NCBI GenBank assembly: GCA_963834445.1
Contig: CAWIBU010000008.1
Span: 186,001 to 250,000 of the forward strand
Reading direction: 5' to 3'
Length of the DNA: 64,000 nucleotides
Source of the DNA: PALSA-350 sp963834445
Lineage (GTDB): Bacteria; Acidobacteriota; Terriglobia; Terriglobales; Acidobacteriaceae
How positions within the stretch are numbered: position 1 is the first letter of the stretch; each line of letters begins with the position of its first letter. The notes under the pieces were generated by a model. The model searched no databases and was not told where the DNA came from. It saw only the letters and a list, made by a program, of their open reading frames with translations. Position numbers and translations under genes: made by a program. Of this stretch, positions 43,093 through 52,494 are shown in pieces.

Positions 43093-43697
43093 TGCCTCTC
43101 AGGGTACGTTCGTCTCTGGCGCTGGTGGTCCTGTTGTGTAGCGGCTGTCCGTCGCGCAAACCGTCGCCGCCACCCCAGGCCCAGGCACCCCCTTTGCAGA
43201 CGGGCGAGGGGAAGCTGAACCCTCCCAAGACCACCCAGCAACAGGAAAAAGCGTCCTCGCCGCTGGCCTCGCCGTTGCCCCAGCCTTCTGCGCAAAGCGT
43301 CCCCCTGCCCCCACCGCCACCGCCCAAGAAGGTCAGGCACCGGGTCAAGACTCCCAAACCAGCAGAGACCCCCCAGACGGCCGCGGCGGCCGCCTCAGTG
43401 ACCCAGGCGGCTGCCCCCCCACAGAAGACCACCGCCTCACCCATCGGTCAGCTAACCACGGGCGACAGCGCCGTGGGCGAACGAACCAAACATGAGACGG
43501 CCGACCTGATCGCGTCCACGCAACAGGGACTGAACGGGATCAAACGCGCGCTCTCGGCTGAGGAGAAGGTGACTGCGGCGCAGATAGTGACCTTCCTGAA
43601 ACAAGCCCAGCAGGCCCTGGATAACGGAGATACCGACGGCGGCCTCACCCTGGCCACCAAGGCCAAACTGCTGCTCGACGAACTCACCAAACCCTGA
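43089..43697 (+). CDS. Proline-rich lipoprotein after the histidine kinase
   Basis: 202 residues. Lipoprotein signal with lipobox LLCSGC (Cys20). Residues 22-110 are rich in Pro, Lys and Gln (for example VPLPPPPPPKKVRHR), a typical linker spanning the periplasm or wall. The C-terminal 65 residues form a helical domain (ALSAEEKVTAAQIVTFLKQA). Starts within the kinase stop (ATGATG), so it is translationally coupled. It may be the sensor's structural or regulatory partner, an inference from position. Found in Acidobacteriota next to similar kinase genes. Confidence 0.75.
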   Translation: MMPLRVRSSLALVVLLCSGCPSRKPSPPPQAQAPPLQTGEGKLNPPKTTQQQEKASSPLASPLPQPSAQSVPLPPPPPPKKVRHRVKTPKPAETPQTAAAAASVTQAAAPPQKTTASPIGQLTTGDSAVGERTKHETADLIASTQQGLNGIKRALSAEEKVTAAQIVTFLKQAQQALDNGDTDGGLTLATKAKLLLDELTKP

Positions 43698-43727
43698 CGG
43701 GTGGGTTAGCGCCGCTGTCCGATTGCC

Positions 43728-44585
43728 TCAGCGTTCGCCCCAACTCAATTTGGAACGCAACACATCAAAGAATCCGGTGGCGCCCATGCGAACCAGCCGG
43801 ACACTGTGCTCAGATCGTCGGCAACACACCTGATCGCCCACCCGCAGTTGCAGTGCCTCCTGCCCGTCTACAGTCAGGAACGTGAGGTCCGGAATGCCCT
43901 CCACGCTGATCGTCACATGCGCATCGCCGCGCACCACCATGGGCCGAATCGTCAGCAAATGCGGACATATCGGCGTGATCACCAGCGCATCGACCGAAGG
44001 CGCCAGGATCGGCCCGTTGGCAGCCAGGTTGTACGCAGTCGACCCCGTGGGCGTAGACACAATTACCCCATCTGCGCGAAACGAAGCCGCCAGTTGCTCA
44101 AACAAATGCACACTGAAGTCGCCCATTCGGGCAATCGCCCCTTTGGCGATCACCACATCGTTCAGGGCCTCATATTCTTTATATAAAACGCCTCCGCGCA
44201 CCACCTCGGTATGCAGCAAGGCGCGCGCATCGATCGCGCAACGGCCCTGCTCCCAGCCCAGAAGCGTGGTGTACAGATCACCCAGCCGGACCTCGGTGAG
44301 AAAGCCCAGGGCGCCCAGGTTCACGCTGAGAATAGGCACTTCGGTCCGGGCGAAAGTACGGGCCGCCGCCAGCAATGTTCCGTCGCCGCCGAGCACCACC
44401 ACCAGCGCCGGCTTCATGGCCGGCAATTCGTGCCGGGGCACCACCCGCGCATCCTGGGTATAGGTCCCGCTCACATGGTCCAGGATGGGCTCAAAATCAT
44501 GCGCTCGCATCCATACAACCAGTTCGGGCAGCAGCGCGGCGAGCTCGTCCTTCTGCGGTTTGGAAATGATGGCGACCGGTCGCAT
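43728..44585 (-). CDS. nadK: NAD kinase
   Basis: Phosphorylates NAD+ to NADP+. 285 residues. Nucleotide motif GGDGTLL near 69-75, and the second conserved block VSTPTGSTAYNLAANGPI near 177-194. Convergent with the proline-rich lipoprotein gene and followed 38 bases upstream by tlyA on the same strand. Confidence 0.94.
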   Translation of the reverse strand: MRPVAIISKPQKDELAALLPELVVWMRAHDFEPILDHVSGTYTQDARVVPRHELPAMKPALVVVLGGDGTLLAAARTFARTEVPILSVNLGALGFLTEVRLGDLYTTLLGWEQGRCAIDARALLHTEVVRGGVLYKEYEALNDVVIAKGAIARMGDFSVHLFEQLAASFRADGVIVSTPTGSTAYNLAANGPILAPSVDALVITPICPHLLTIRPMVVRGDAHVTISVEGIPDLTFLTVDGQEALQLRVGDQVCCRRSEHSVRLVRMGATGFFDVLRSKLSWGER

Positions 44586-44623
44586 GGGACTTCAGTGTAC
44601 GCGATGGGCGGACCGGTCAAACC

Positions 44624-45370
44624 TCACGGGGCAAAGCGGGCGTACAGCAGAAACTCCCGGTTCCCTTTACCGCCCAGGATTGGCGAATCGGCAATCTCGC
44701 TGATCGACGCGCCAAGCCCATCAACGGCTGCACGTACCCGGTTGATGGCGAACTGGTGCGCAGCAGGGTCATGAACAATGCCGCCCTTGCCGATGTGTTC
44801 CCTGCCCGCTTCGAATTGCGGCTTCACCAGAATGACGGCCTCGACCATCCTCTGCTGCTTCTCCCGCACGGCGGCGAGTACCGCGGGCAGCACCAGCGTG
44901 GCCGATATAAAAGAAACATCCATGGATACAAAAGTGATGCCGGCAGGCAGGTCCGCCGGCTGCAGGTAGCGCGCGTTGGTACGCTCCCGTAACGTCACGC
45001 GGGCGTCGCGGCGCAGGCTTTCCGCGATTTGGCCATAGCCGGTGTCAACGGCGACCACGCTGGCCGCACCATGTTGCAACATGCAGTCGGTAAAGCCGCC
45101 GGTCGAGGTACCAATATCCGCGCAAGCGCGGCCGCTCAGTTCGACCTGCCATCGGCTAAGCGCCGCCTCCAGCTTGAAACCACCGCGGCTCACGTAGCGC
45201 TGCTCTTCACCAAGCAGGCGCAGCACCGACCTCTCGTCGACGGGGGTGCCGGGCTTCTCCACCTTCTGCTCATCCACCAGCACACGTCCAGCAAGAATCA
45301 GGGCCTGCGCGCGTTCGCGCGATGGCACCCAACCCTGCGCGACCAGCAACTTATCCAGACGGTTCTTCAT
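44624..45370 (-). CDS. tlyA: TlyA-family rRNA methyltransferase / S4-domain protein
   Basis: 2'-O-methyltransferase of rRNA. 248 residues: S4 RNA-binding domain (about 4-62, RLDKLLVAQGWVPSRERAQ), then RrmJ-type methyltransferase with AdoMet loop DIGTSTGGFTDC (about 83-94) and catalytic residues in VSMDVSFIS and ILVKPQFE. 38 bases upstream of nadK on the same strand. Confidence 0.92.
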   Translation of the reverse strand: MKNRLDKLLVAQGWVPSRERAQALILAGRVLVDEQKVEKPGTPVDERSVLRLLGEEQRYVSRGGFKLEAALSRWQVELSGRACADIGTSTGGFTDCMLQHGAASVVAVDTGYGQIAESLRRDARVTLRERTNARYLQPADLPAGITFVSMDVSFISATLVLPAVLAAVREKQQRMVEAVILVKPQFEAGREHIGKGGIVHDPAAHQFAINRVRAAVDGLGASISEIADSPILGGKGNREFLLYARFAP

Positions 45371-45535
45371 CTAGTACGATGGTCTGAGTGGGTGGTGTGG
45401 TGGTTTGATTCGATAAATGTTTGCGCGCAGATTTTCATTATTATGGAACAGGGCGGCTAGTGTACCCGCGGCTTCCCCCGCGGTTTTGTTTTGGGTATTA
45501 CGGTAATGACCCTTTAGACTTAGCACGATTCAACG

Positions 45536-46159
45536 ATGCCTGAGCTTACCCCCAATCCGATTGGCGACTCTGAGCGTTCTATACACAGAGAATCGACATC
45601 AAGTGATCCGATGGCCGAGGCAGTGGCCACCCCCGTAACTGCAGATATTACGTTGCTGCAGCGGGTCCGCAAAGGCGATCAGGCGGCAATGGGGGAGATT
45701 TTTGATCGCTACGGCCGGGCAGTCTACTCCGTTGCCCTGCGGATATTGAAGGATACCGGTCACGCCGAAGATGTGATGCAGGAGATCTTTTTTCAGATAT
45801 GGCGTAACTCCGATTCTTTTGTGCAGGGTCGGGGCTCACTGGGTGCTTGGCTGGTGGTGGTAGCTAGAAATCGATCGATCGATGTTCTGCGGCGGAGAAA
45901 ACCGACAGACTCGGTTGAGGATGTGATCTTGCCTGCTGCCTGCAACCTGGCGTCTGAAGTTGAGCACAACGCCATGATCGAAAAAATTCAGAAAGTATTG
46001 AAGCAGCTGCCGGAAGAGCAGCAGCAGTCGATGGAGTTAGCGTTTTTTGAAGGCTTGAGCCATTCGGAGATCGCCGCCAGAACGGGCGATCCCCTGGGTA
46101 CGGTGAAGACCCGTATTCGGCTGGCGTTGATTACCCTAAGAAAGGCATTTGCGGCATGA
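45536..46159 (+). CDS. ECF-type RNA polymerase sigma factor
   Basis: 207 residues. Sigma region 2 about 38-105 (GEIFDRYGRAVYSVALRI; DVMQEIFFQIWR) and region 4 about 140-200 (LPEEQQQSMELAFFEG; SHSEIAARTGDPLGTVKTR). Extra 24 residues precede the usual start; an internal ATG at 45608 is an alternative. Translationally coupled (ATGA) to the anti-sigma factor, as in SigK/RskA pairs. Candidate targets cannot be seen. Confidence 0.93.
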   Translation: MPELTPNPIGDSERSIHRESTSSDPMAEAVATPVTADITLLQRVRKGDQAAMGEIFDRYGRAVYSVALRILKDTGHAEDVMQEIFFQIWRNSDSFVQGRGSLGAWLVVVARNRSIDVLRRRKPTDSVEDVILPAACNLASEVEHNAMIEKIQKVLKQLPEEQQQSMELAFFEGLSHSEIAARTGDPLGTVKTRIRLALITLRKAFAA

Positions 46160-46965
46160 TTAGCAGCGCGCACAATACGCAGGAAGAGTTGGCGTTCTAT
46201 GCGATGCAGAGTCTCCCGTTAGAGGACTCCGCATCTATCAGCCAACACCTGCAGACCTGTCTGCAATGCCGTACCGCGTTGGCCGAGATAAGCGGCGACC
46301 TTGCACTGTTCGGCCTGGCCGTCGACCAGCAGCCGTTGCCCGAAGGTGCACGCCAACGCTTCCTTGAAAAAGTAGCTGCCTCGCCGGTCGTGAAACCGCC
46401 GGATGCCACCGCCAATGTCATTCCCATGAGCGCAACGCGCTCGCGCCGTGGTCCGCGCGTCTGGATTCCCTGGGTAGCGGCAGCCGCCATGGGCATTGCC
46501 GCCATATCGCTGGGTGTGCAAAATCGGGCGCTGAATGACGAACTACACGATCAACTCAGCCTGGTGACGAAACTTGCCGGCCAGGCATCGCGGGCACAAC
46601 AGGTTCTGGAAGTGTTGACGGCGCCCACCGCCCAACGGGTCACGTTGACCGAGGGCAAGCTGCCGCCGCAGCCCACCGCGCGTGCAACCTACCTGCCGGA
46701 ACGCGGCGGTTTGATCCTGCTGGCAACCAATCTGAAGCCTTTAGCCGAAGGCAAGACGTACGAGCTATGGGTGATTCCTGCCAATGGCAAGGCCCCGGTA
46801 CCTGCCGGGGTGTTCCGCCCAGACAACGTAGGCACAGCGACGCTGGTGCTGCCGACGCTGCCTGCGGGTATCGCCGCCAAGGCTTTCGGCGTGACCATAG
46901 AGAACGCCGGCGGGTCCACTTCGCCGACGATGCCCATCGTCCTCTCCGGCGCGACCGGCAGCTAG
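46156..46965 (+). CDS. Anti-sigma factor (RskA-like, zinc-binding ZAS domain)
   Basis: Membrane anti-sigma factor holding the upstream sigma factor. 269 residues. ZAS zinc site HxxxCxxC at His31, Cys35 and Cys38 in SISQHLQTCLQC; one transmembrane helix about 102-121 (RVWIPWVAAAAMGIA); extracytoplasmic RskA-type domain (about 170-265, LPERGGLILLATNLKPLAEG). Overlaps the sigma gene by ATGA. Release probably follows regulated proteolysis, as known for RskA proteins. Confidence 0.9.
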   Translation: MISSAHNTQEELAFYAMQSLPLEDSASISQHLQTCLQCRTALAEISGDLALFGLAVDQQPLPEGARQRFLEKVAASPVVKPPDATANVIPMSATRSRRGPRVWIPWVAAAAMGIAAISLGVQNRALNDELHDQLSLVTKLAGQASRAQQVLEVLTAPTAQRVTLTEGKLPPQPTARATYLPERGGLILLATNLKPLAEGKTYELWVIPANGKAPVPAGVFRPDNVGTATLVLPTLPAGIAAKAFGVTIENAGGSTSPTMPIVLSGATGS

Positions 46966-47094
46966 TGTAGTACGTCACTTGCAGGCGATGTCGGCGGCGA
47001 CCGTCTACGCAGGTCGCCAAGCCCTGAAGCCATCTTGCTGAAAGATCTGAAGCCGGTTTCCGGAGGAGCCAGTTCCGCCAACCATGTTGGGTGG

Positions 47095-47125
47095 CCCATT
47101 CAAGCCCGTTGTTGGCTTGAGTGGG
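47095..47125. repeat. Single REP-like hairpin
   Basis: CCCA (47095-47098) with TGGG (47122-47125), and TCAAGCC (47100-47106) with GGCTTGA (47114-47120). Almost identical to the hairpin at 4562-4586 but with a longer loop. Confidence 0.65.
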
Positions 47126-47144
47126 ATAACAAGGCCAATCTTGC

Positions 47145-48680
47145 CTACCGCCCGGCCCGGGCGACAGCTACAGCCGCCGCCGCTTTCGTCAGGCAGGGCG
47201 CGCCAAAACCACAGGGCGAACCGCTGCCACTGGCGTGGCTGACATTGATGGCGTTAGCCACGGCGCCCGCGGTGGCGCTGTTGGCGGCGACCGTCTGCGC
47301 GCTGGTGTGCACGTCAATTCCGGTTCCATCCAACTGAATGTTAGCCGACACCTGGTCCGTGTCGGTCCGAATCACGGTCATGTAGGACGAGTCAGCCGAC
47401 AGCACATAGATCTGGCCATAAGGCGTACTGAAGGTGGAAGCCATCGAAATCGGATGGCCGTTCACCGGGATAGTTGCCAGCACCTTGTAGCTCGTGAGAC
47501 TTACCACGCTGACCGTGCTGTCCTTCTGATTGGCCACATACACCCGGCTGCCGTCGCGCAGGATAGACAGCGTATCGGGCCCATTGCCCACCGGTACGGT
47601 TACTGCCTGGCCGAACAGAGGAGAGTCGTTGCCAAACTGGTCGAGGCTGACGTTGATGATCGTGATGGTGTTGGAGTCATAGTTCGCCGTCACCAGCTGG
47701 GAAGCAGGAGCGTAATAATCGGCAAAAACAGGACCGGCCTTGAAGGAGCCAGCCGCCACGCCCGCGGGCGGGGGTAGCAGGAGCGTGCCATTGGTTAGAT
47801 TGGGCAGATTGGCGGTGGTGTCCAGTTGGTTGAGCTGGCTATTGATCACCGTCACCGTGCCGCTGCCGCGATTGAGAATAAAAACCCGCTGATTATCGGA
47901 GGAACCGATGCCATAGACCGGGCAGATGCCCACCGGCAAGGTGCGCGAGATGGTCACCGTAGAAACCTCGATGGACTGCACCTGACCAGGTGTGTTCACC
48001 TGCGAGGGTGTCTCACAATCACCGAAATTCACTGCGTTCGAGCCATTGTCCTGGGTAATCGAGTAGACGCGGGCGCCGCTGGACGTGCCCGCCAGGTTGA
48101 TCGGGCTGGCAGGTACGGGAAGCTGCTGGGTGAGGGTGTAGACACCGCTGGATGAGACATTCAGCACGGCGATCGCCGGCACATTGGGCTCGGTGATGAA
48201 CAGATTGCTTGCCGTGGAGAGCAGATTCACCGGCTCAGCCGGCTGCAGCAGGGTACTGCTGAGAATGTTTTTGGTCTGCAACGTGGTCGACGGAGTGAAG
48301 GTATTGATGGTGCCATCCGTATTCGCAGTGGTGGCCGACGCGCCACTGGAGCTAAGGGTGAGCGCCAATGGGTTTACGCCCAGCGAGGCCTGGGTCAGCA
48401 GGGTATCGCCGGCGGCGTCGAAGATATTGGCCAGTCCGGGTGTGTTCGGTCCCGAGCTGGTGGTGACCACCGCATAGCTTTGAGGCTGTGGGGCTGGTGG
48501 GGTAACAGCCACGGGGGTGACGACTGGCCGGTTCATATCTCCGCATCCCGCTAACAGCGCAGCGACGCAACCCAGCCCCGCGATTCGTTGAATATCCTTG
48601 AAGCCAAACTCCGGCAAACCCACACTCCGCCGGCTCCATGATTGGAGCCATGCAACGCTAAGCACCCGTGAATACCTCAC
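47145..48680 (-). CDS. Beta-propeller (YVTN-type) lipoprotein
   Basis: 511 residues with a lipobox (LLAGC, about 42-46) after an unusually long N-terminus, so the real start may be downstream. A Pro-rich linker (about 50-70) precedes a region of YVTN-like beta-propeller repeats (SVVSLTSYKVLATIPVNGHP, VYVANQKDSTVSVV). Typical of Acidobacteriota surface proteins. Binding partners are unknown. The gene is convergent with the anti-sigma factor. Confidence 0.8.
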   Translation of the reverse strand: MRYSRVLSVAWLQSWSRRSVGLPEFGFKDIQRIAGLGCVAALLAGCGDMNRPVVTPVAVTPPAPQPQSYAVVTTSSGPNTPGLANIFDAAGDTLLTQASLGVNPLALTLSSSGASATTANTDGTINTFTPSTTLQTKNILSSTLLQPAEPVNLLSTASNLFITEPNVPAIAVLNVSSSGVYTLTQQLPVPASPINLAGTSSGARVYSITQDNGSNAVNFGDCETPSQVNTPGQVQSIEVSTVTISRTLPVGICPVYGIGSSDNQRVFILNRGSGTVTVINSQLNQLDTTANLPNLTNGTLLLPPPAGVAAGSFKAGPVFADYYAPASQLVTANYDSNTITIINVSLDQFGNDSPLFGQAVTVPVGNGPDTLSILRDGSRVYVANQKDSTVSVVSLTSYKVLATIPVNGHPISMASTFSTPYGQIYVLSADSSYMTVIRTDTDQVSANIQLDGTGIDVHTSAQTVAANSATAGAVANAINVSHASGSGSPCGFGAPCLTKAAAAVAVARAGR

Positions 48681-48761
48681 TACGTTTCATTTCCTGGTAG
48701 AAACATGATTGTAAATGGGACCGTGCATCCAGCGATACGCCACGGCCAAAATGACCAGGTT

Positions 48762-48918
48762 CCTGAAGGGTACGGGCTTCAGCCCGTACATGTTGAAACA
48801 GATATTCATAGGCTTCAGCCGCAGAGGGCCGGGTTTCCGCATGATTCCGCGGCCCTCAGCGCCTAAAGGCGACTCATCCTGGGCATCTATGTACGGGCTG
48901 AAGCCCGTACCCTTCAGG
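48762..48918. repeat. Palindrome with nested hairpins (REPIN-like)
   Basis: Perfect 30-bp arms (48762-48791, 48889-48918); each arm holds the self-complementary TACGGGCTtcAGCCCGTA. The 97-base centre has its own hairpin around gagggccg/cggccctc (48826-48833 with 48850-48857). Fills the 287-base gap between a lipoprotein and YdcF. Confidence 0.85.
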
Positions 48919-48967
48919 GAGTGGGTTTTTTCGCAGACTCTAGAAGCCGTACTCTTCCCCCATCCTG

Positions 48968-49597
48968 CTAGTGGATTTTCAAGCGCCACAGCGTGTAGCT
49001 GATCATCTCGTGCATCAGCCGCATGGCCGTATCCCACGGCCCGAGCGGGCGGGCCTCAAGCCGTGGAGACGTGACCACATTCAGCCCCATGCTGGCGCAA
49101 AGGGCATGGATACGAAAGAGGTGCGTGCCATCGGAAACCGCCAGAATCCGGTTCAAATGGTTCTCCCGCGAGATCGCGGCCAGCCGGGCGGCCGATTCTT
49201 CTGTATTGGTGCTCTGCGTCTCGGCAATGATCTGCTCTTCCGGAACCCCATGCGCCAGCAGGTAATCATGGCCGACGCCGCCTTCGGAATCGCGCGGGCC
49301 ACCCTCACCCCCGCCCAGCGTAACCACCAGCGGCGCCAGGCGTTCGCGATAGAGAGCCAGGGCATGGTCGAGCCGGGCGCGCAGCACCGGCGAAGGCCGG
49401 CCGTCGTACTCCGCCGCACCGAACACCGCGATGGCATCCGCGGGCCGGGCCTGATCATGGGTAGCGTAGTAGTGAATCTGGCCGTAGAGCCACACAAACC
49501 AACCCGCGACCACCAGCATACCGGCCATCAGCAGCCAGCGAAGCACGCGCCTGCCGCTCGATAAAGCTCGGTGCGCTTTGGCCGGCGGGTCGGTCAT
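48968..49597 (-). CDS. YdcF-like (DUF218) membrane protein
   Basis: 209 residues with one N-terminal transmembrane helix (about 20-40) and a DUF218 domain (about 55-195) of the SanA/YdcF type. Motifs: DAIAVFGAAEYDGRPSPVL and TNTEESAA followed by ILAVSDGTHLFRI. Related proteins bind S-adenosylmethionine or act in envelope assembly; the function is unclear. Followed 13 bases downstream of tsaC on the same strand. Confidence 0.83.
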   Translation of the reverse strand: MTDPPAKAHRALSSGRRVLRWLLMAGMLVVAGWFVWLYGQIHYYATHDQARPADAIAVFGAAEYDGRPSPVLRARLDHALALYRERLAPLVVTLGGGEGGPRDSEGGVGHDYLLAHGVPEEQIIAETQSTNTEESAARLAAISRENHLNRILAVSDGTHLFRIHALCASMGLNVVTSPRLEARPLGPWDTAMRLMHEMISYTLWRLKIH

Positions 49598-49610
49598 GGG
49601 GTTTCTCTGG

Positions 49611-50255
49611 CTAACGCTGCAGGGTCAACGCAATCTCGTGGGTAGGAATGGCTCCTTCCCGAAGAATCTGCCACGGACCATCACTGCTGGAGAGGTCGAC
49701 GATCGTGGTCGCGACGCTGCGGCCGGTGGGACCCCCGTCCACGATCAGCGGCACACGATTCCCGATCTGCTCGCGCACGCAGGCCGCATAATTGCACTCC
49801 GGCAGCCCCTGCAGATTGGCGGACGTGGCGGTGATCGGCAGACCTAGTTTCTCCACAATAGCCCGGGGAATCGCGCAGTCAGGCACGCGCAGCGCGACGT
49901 TGCCGGTATTCGCCGTAGACCGCAACGGCAGCCGCGAACCCGCACGCACGATGACCGTGAGCGGCCCCGGCCAGAAGCGCTCCGCCAGCAGGTCAAAGCG
50001 GGAATCGATTTCCCGCGCCAGCTCGTACGCCTGTTCGGCGTTGGCGATCAGCAAGGACAACGGTTTGTGCTTGAGCCGGGTCTTGATTTCGTAAATGCTC
50101 TCAACCGCTCGCAGATTCACCGGGTCCACGGCCAATCCATAAAACGTATCGGTAGGGATGCCCACTACCTTGCCGCTTCGCAGGCAGGAAACAATGTAAT
50201 CAACCCGGTCACCCTCCGGTTCATCCGGATGCACACGCAGCATTTCTGCCAACAA
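49611..50255 (-). CDS. tsaC: Threonylcarbamoyl-AMP synthase (TsaC/Sua5/YrdC)
   Basis: Makes threonylcarbamoyl-AMP for tRNA t6A modification. 214 residues. The N-terminal core has PTDTFYGLAVD (about 33-43), IKTRLKHKPLSLLIA (about 58-71), and ITATSANLQGLP (about 141-152). No extra Sua5 domain, so it is the short TsaC type. Confidence 0.9.
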   Translation of the reverse strand: MLAEMLRVHPDEPEGDRVDYIVSCLRSGKVVGIPTDTFYGLAVDPVNLRAVESIYEIKTRLKHKPLSLLIANAEQAYELAREIDSRFDLLAERFWPGPLTVIVRAGSRLPLRSTANTGNVALRVPDCAIPRAIVEKLGLPITATSANLQGLPECNYAACVREQIGNRVPLIVDGGPTGRSVATTIVDLSSSDGPWQILREGAIPTHEIALTLQR

Positions 50256-50361
50256 GATACTTACACCCCTGAGCAGAGTTTAGGTCCGACCTCATCGAGA
50301 GTACCAGACCCACCCGGTTTCCAGAGGAGCAGCGGGTACAATCGCCAAGAGTTCCCCACGC

Positions 50362-51161
50362 ATGAAGTCTCTGGCAGAACGCGGTCCGCGAAGAGTCGAA
50401 AGCCGGCACAATGCGCGGATTAAAGAACTGCGCGCGGCCCTGTCTCGCGGCCTGCGAACGGCCAACAACCTCATCGCCGTGGAAGGCCTGCACCTGGCGC
50501 AGGAAGCGGCGCTGAGCGGCCTCACCCTGCACACCGTGTTCGTGCGCGAAGGCAGTGAGGGCCTGCTGGAGCACCTTGCCCTGGGCGACGCGGAGGTGCT
50601 GCTGGTCCCCGAAGACGTGTTCGCTAGTGCAGCCAGCACAGAGCATCCCCAGGGCATTGCCGCGCTGGTCGAGGCGCCGCAGTTCTCCCTCCAGGCCATG
50701 CTTGTGGCCACTCCGCTGGTGGTGATTGCCGCCGGCCTGCAGGACCCCGGCAACCTGGGCACTCTGCTGCGCTCCGCGGAAGCCTTCGCCGCCGGCGGCA
50801 TGATTCTGTTGCCCGGCACCGTCAGCTTGTGGAACGCCAAGACCCTGCGCGCGTCCTCAGGTTCAGCCTTTCGCTTGCCGGTGGTCTCGCTCCCCCCGAC
50901 GATGCCTTTGCGGCTCTGCGTGCCCACGGGGTAAGCATCGTGGCGGCCGTGGCCCGCGATGGCGCGCGCGATGCCGATCTGCGCCGTCCCTGCGCGCTGC
51001 TCATTGGCAATGAGGGCGCAGGCCTGCCCCAGGCGTGGATCGAAAGCGCCGACGCCCGGGTGACGATTCCCTGCCCCGGCCCGGTCGAGAGCCTCAACGC
51101 CGCCGTCGCCGGCAGCGTGCTGCTGTATGAAGCCATGCGCCAGCGGAGTGTGCCCGCATGA
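50362..51161 (+). pseudogene. SpoU-family RNA 2'-O-methyltransferase interrupted by a frameshift
   Basis: Two overlapping frames together encode one TrmH/SpoU-type protein of about 266 residues. The first (50362-50934) has the N-terminal substrate-binding region and motif 1 LQDPGNLGTLLRSAEAF; the second carries motif 2 LLIGNEGAGLP and motif 3 IPCPGPVESLNAAVAGSVLL. They join at a run of six C at 50892-50897: a -1 shift there restores the reading frame. Either a sequencing/assembly error, a real mutation, or a programmed slip. Its stop overlaps the next gene's ATG (ATGA), so the operon structure is intact. Confidence 0.8.
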
Positions 51162-52486
51162 GCCTGTTCAACCAGATCCCCGGCGAACGCGCCGCCGCTC
51201 ACACCAGAACGGCGCCGCTGGCCGAACGCATGCGCCCCCGCACCCTGGACGAATACGTCGGCCAGGAGCATCTGCTCGGGCCCGGCAAACCGCTGCGCCT
51301 GGAAATCGAACGCGACGACCTCGGCTCGATGATCCTCTGGGGGCCGCCCGGCGTGGGCAAAACCACGCTGGCTAAAATCATCGCCGAGGCCACCCAGGCC
51401 AGCTTTATTGAATTCTCCGCCGTGATGGGCGGCATCAAGGAAATCAAGCAGGTCATGGTCGATGCCGAGAAGGCCGCCGGCTTCGGATCGCGCACCATCC
51501 TCTTCATCGACGAGATCCACCGCTTCAACAAGGCGCAGCAGGATGCCTTTCTGCCTTACGTCGAGCGGGGCACGATCCGTTTGATCGGCGCGACCACGGA
51601 AAACCCTTCGTTTGAAGTGATCGCCGCCCTGCTTTCCCGCTGCCGTGTCTACCGGCTGACGCCGTTGACCGATGAGCAACAAATCCGGCTGCTCAAGCGC
51701 GCCCTCAATGACAAGACACGCGGCCTCGGTGAGCTGCAGGTCACGGCCGACGAGGAAGCGCTGGAGATGATCGCCGGCTATTCCAATGGCGATGCGCGTT
51801 ACGCCTACAACGCGCTGGAAGCGGCGGCCCGGGCGGCAGCGGGCAGCCGCATCACCCGCGAGGTGGTGCAGAACGCGCTGCAGCAGCGGATTCTGCTCTA
51901 CGACAAGCAGGGCGAAGAGCATTTCAACCTCATCTCCGCTCTGCACAAGAGCATCCGCAACAGCGACGCCGATGCCGCGCTCTACTGGCTGGGCCGCATG
52001 CTCAAGGCGGGCGAAGACCCGATGTATATTGCCCGGCGGCTGGTGCGCATGGCGGTCGAAGACATTGGCCTGGCCGCTCCCGAAGCACTCAACCTGACTT
52101 TGTCTGCGCGCGATGCCATTGATTTTCTCGGCTCCCCGGAAGGCGATCTCGCGCTCGCCCAAGCCGCGGTTTATCTCGCCCTCGCGCCCAAGTCAAACGC
52201 CCTCTACACCGCCTACGCCGATGTGACCGCCGAGATCGAAGCGCATCGCGCGGAAGGGGTGCCGTTGCATTTGCGTAATGCCCCCACCCGGCTCATGAAA
52301 GAGTTCGGCTACGGCGAAGGCTACCAGTATGCGCATGATGTGGAAGAGGGAGTCGCCGATATGGAGTGCATGCCAGACAATCTGCGTGGCCGCGAGTTTT
52401 ACCATCCCCGTGACCAGGGCCGGGAAAAACTGCTTGCCCAGCGCATGCAAGAGATCCGCAACATTCGCGCAGCCAGGCGCAAGTAA
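51158..52486 (+). CDS. rarA: Replication-associated recombination protein RarA (MgsA) AAA+ ATPase
   Basis: ATPase that acts at stalled replication forks. 442 residues. Walker A GPPGVGKTT (62-70), Walker B ILFIDEIHRF (about 115-124), sensor region GATTENPSF, arginine finger in LLSRCRVY, and the C-terminal helical tetramerisation region (MLKAGEDPMYIARRLVR). Overlaps the upstream methyltransferase by ATGA and is followed at 8 bases by the NUDIX gene. Confidence 0.94.
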   Translation: MSLFNQIPGERAAAHTRTAPLAERMRPRTLDEYVGQEHLLGPGKPLRLEIERDDLGSMILWGPPGVGKTTLAKIIAEATQASFIEFSAVMGGIKEIKQVMVDAEKAAGFGSRTILFIDEIHRFNKAQQDAFLPYVERGTIRLIGATTENPSFEVIAALLSRCRVYRLTPLTDEQQIRLLKRALNDKTRGLGELQVTADEEALEMIAGYSNGDARYAYNALEAAARAAAGSRITREVVQNALQQRILLYDKQGEEHFNLISALHKSIRNSDADAALYWLGRMLKAGEDPMYIARRLVRMAVEDIGLAAPEALNLTLSARDAIDFLGSPEGDLALAQAAVYLALAPKSNALYTAYADVTAEIEAHRAEGVPLHLRNAPTRLMKEFGYGEGYQYAHDVEEGVADMECMPDNLRGREFYHPRDQGREKLLAQRMQEIRNIRAARRK

Positions 52487-52494
52487 GGAGCAGC

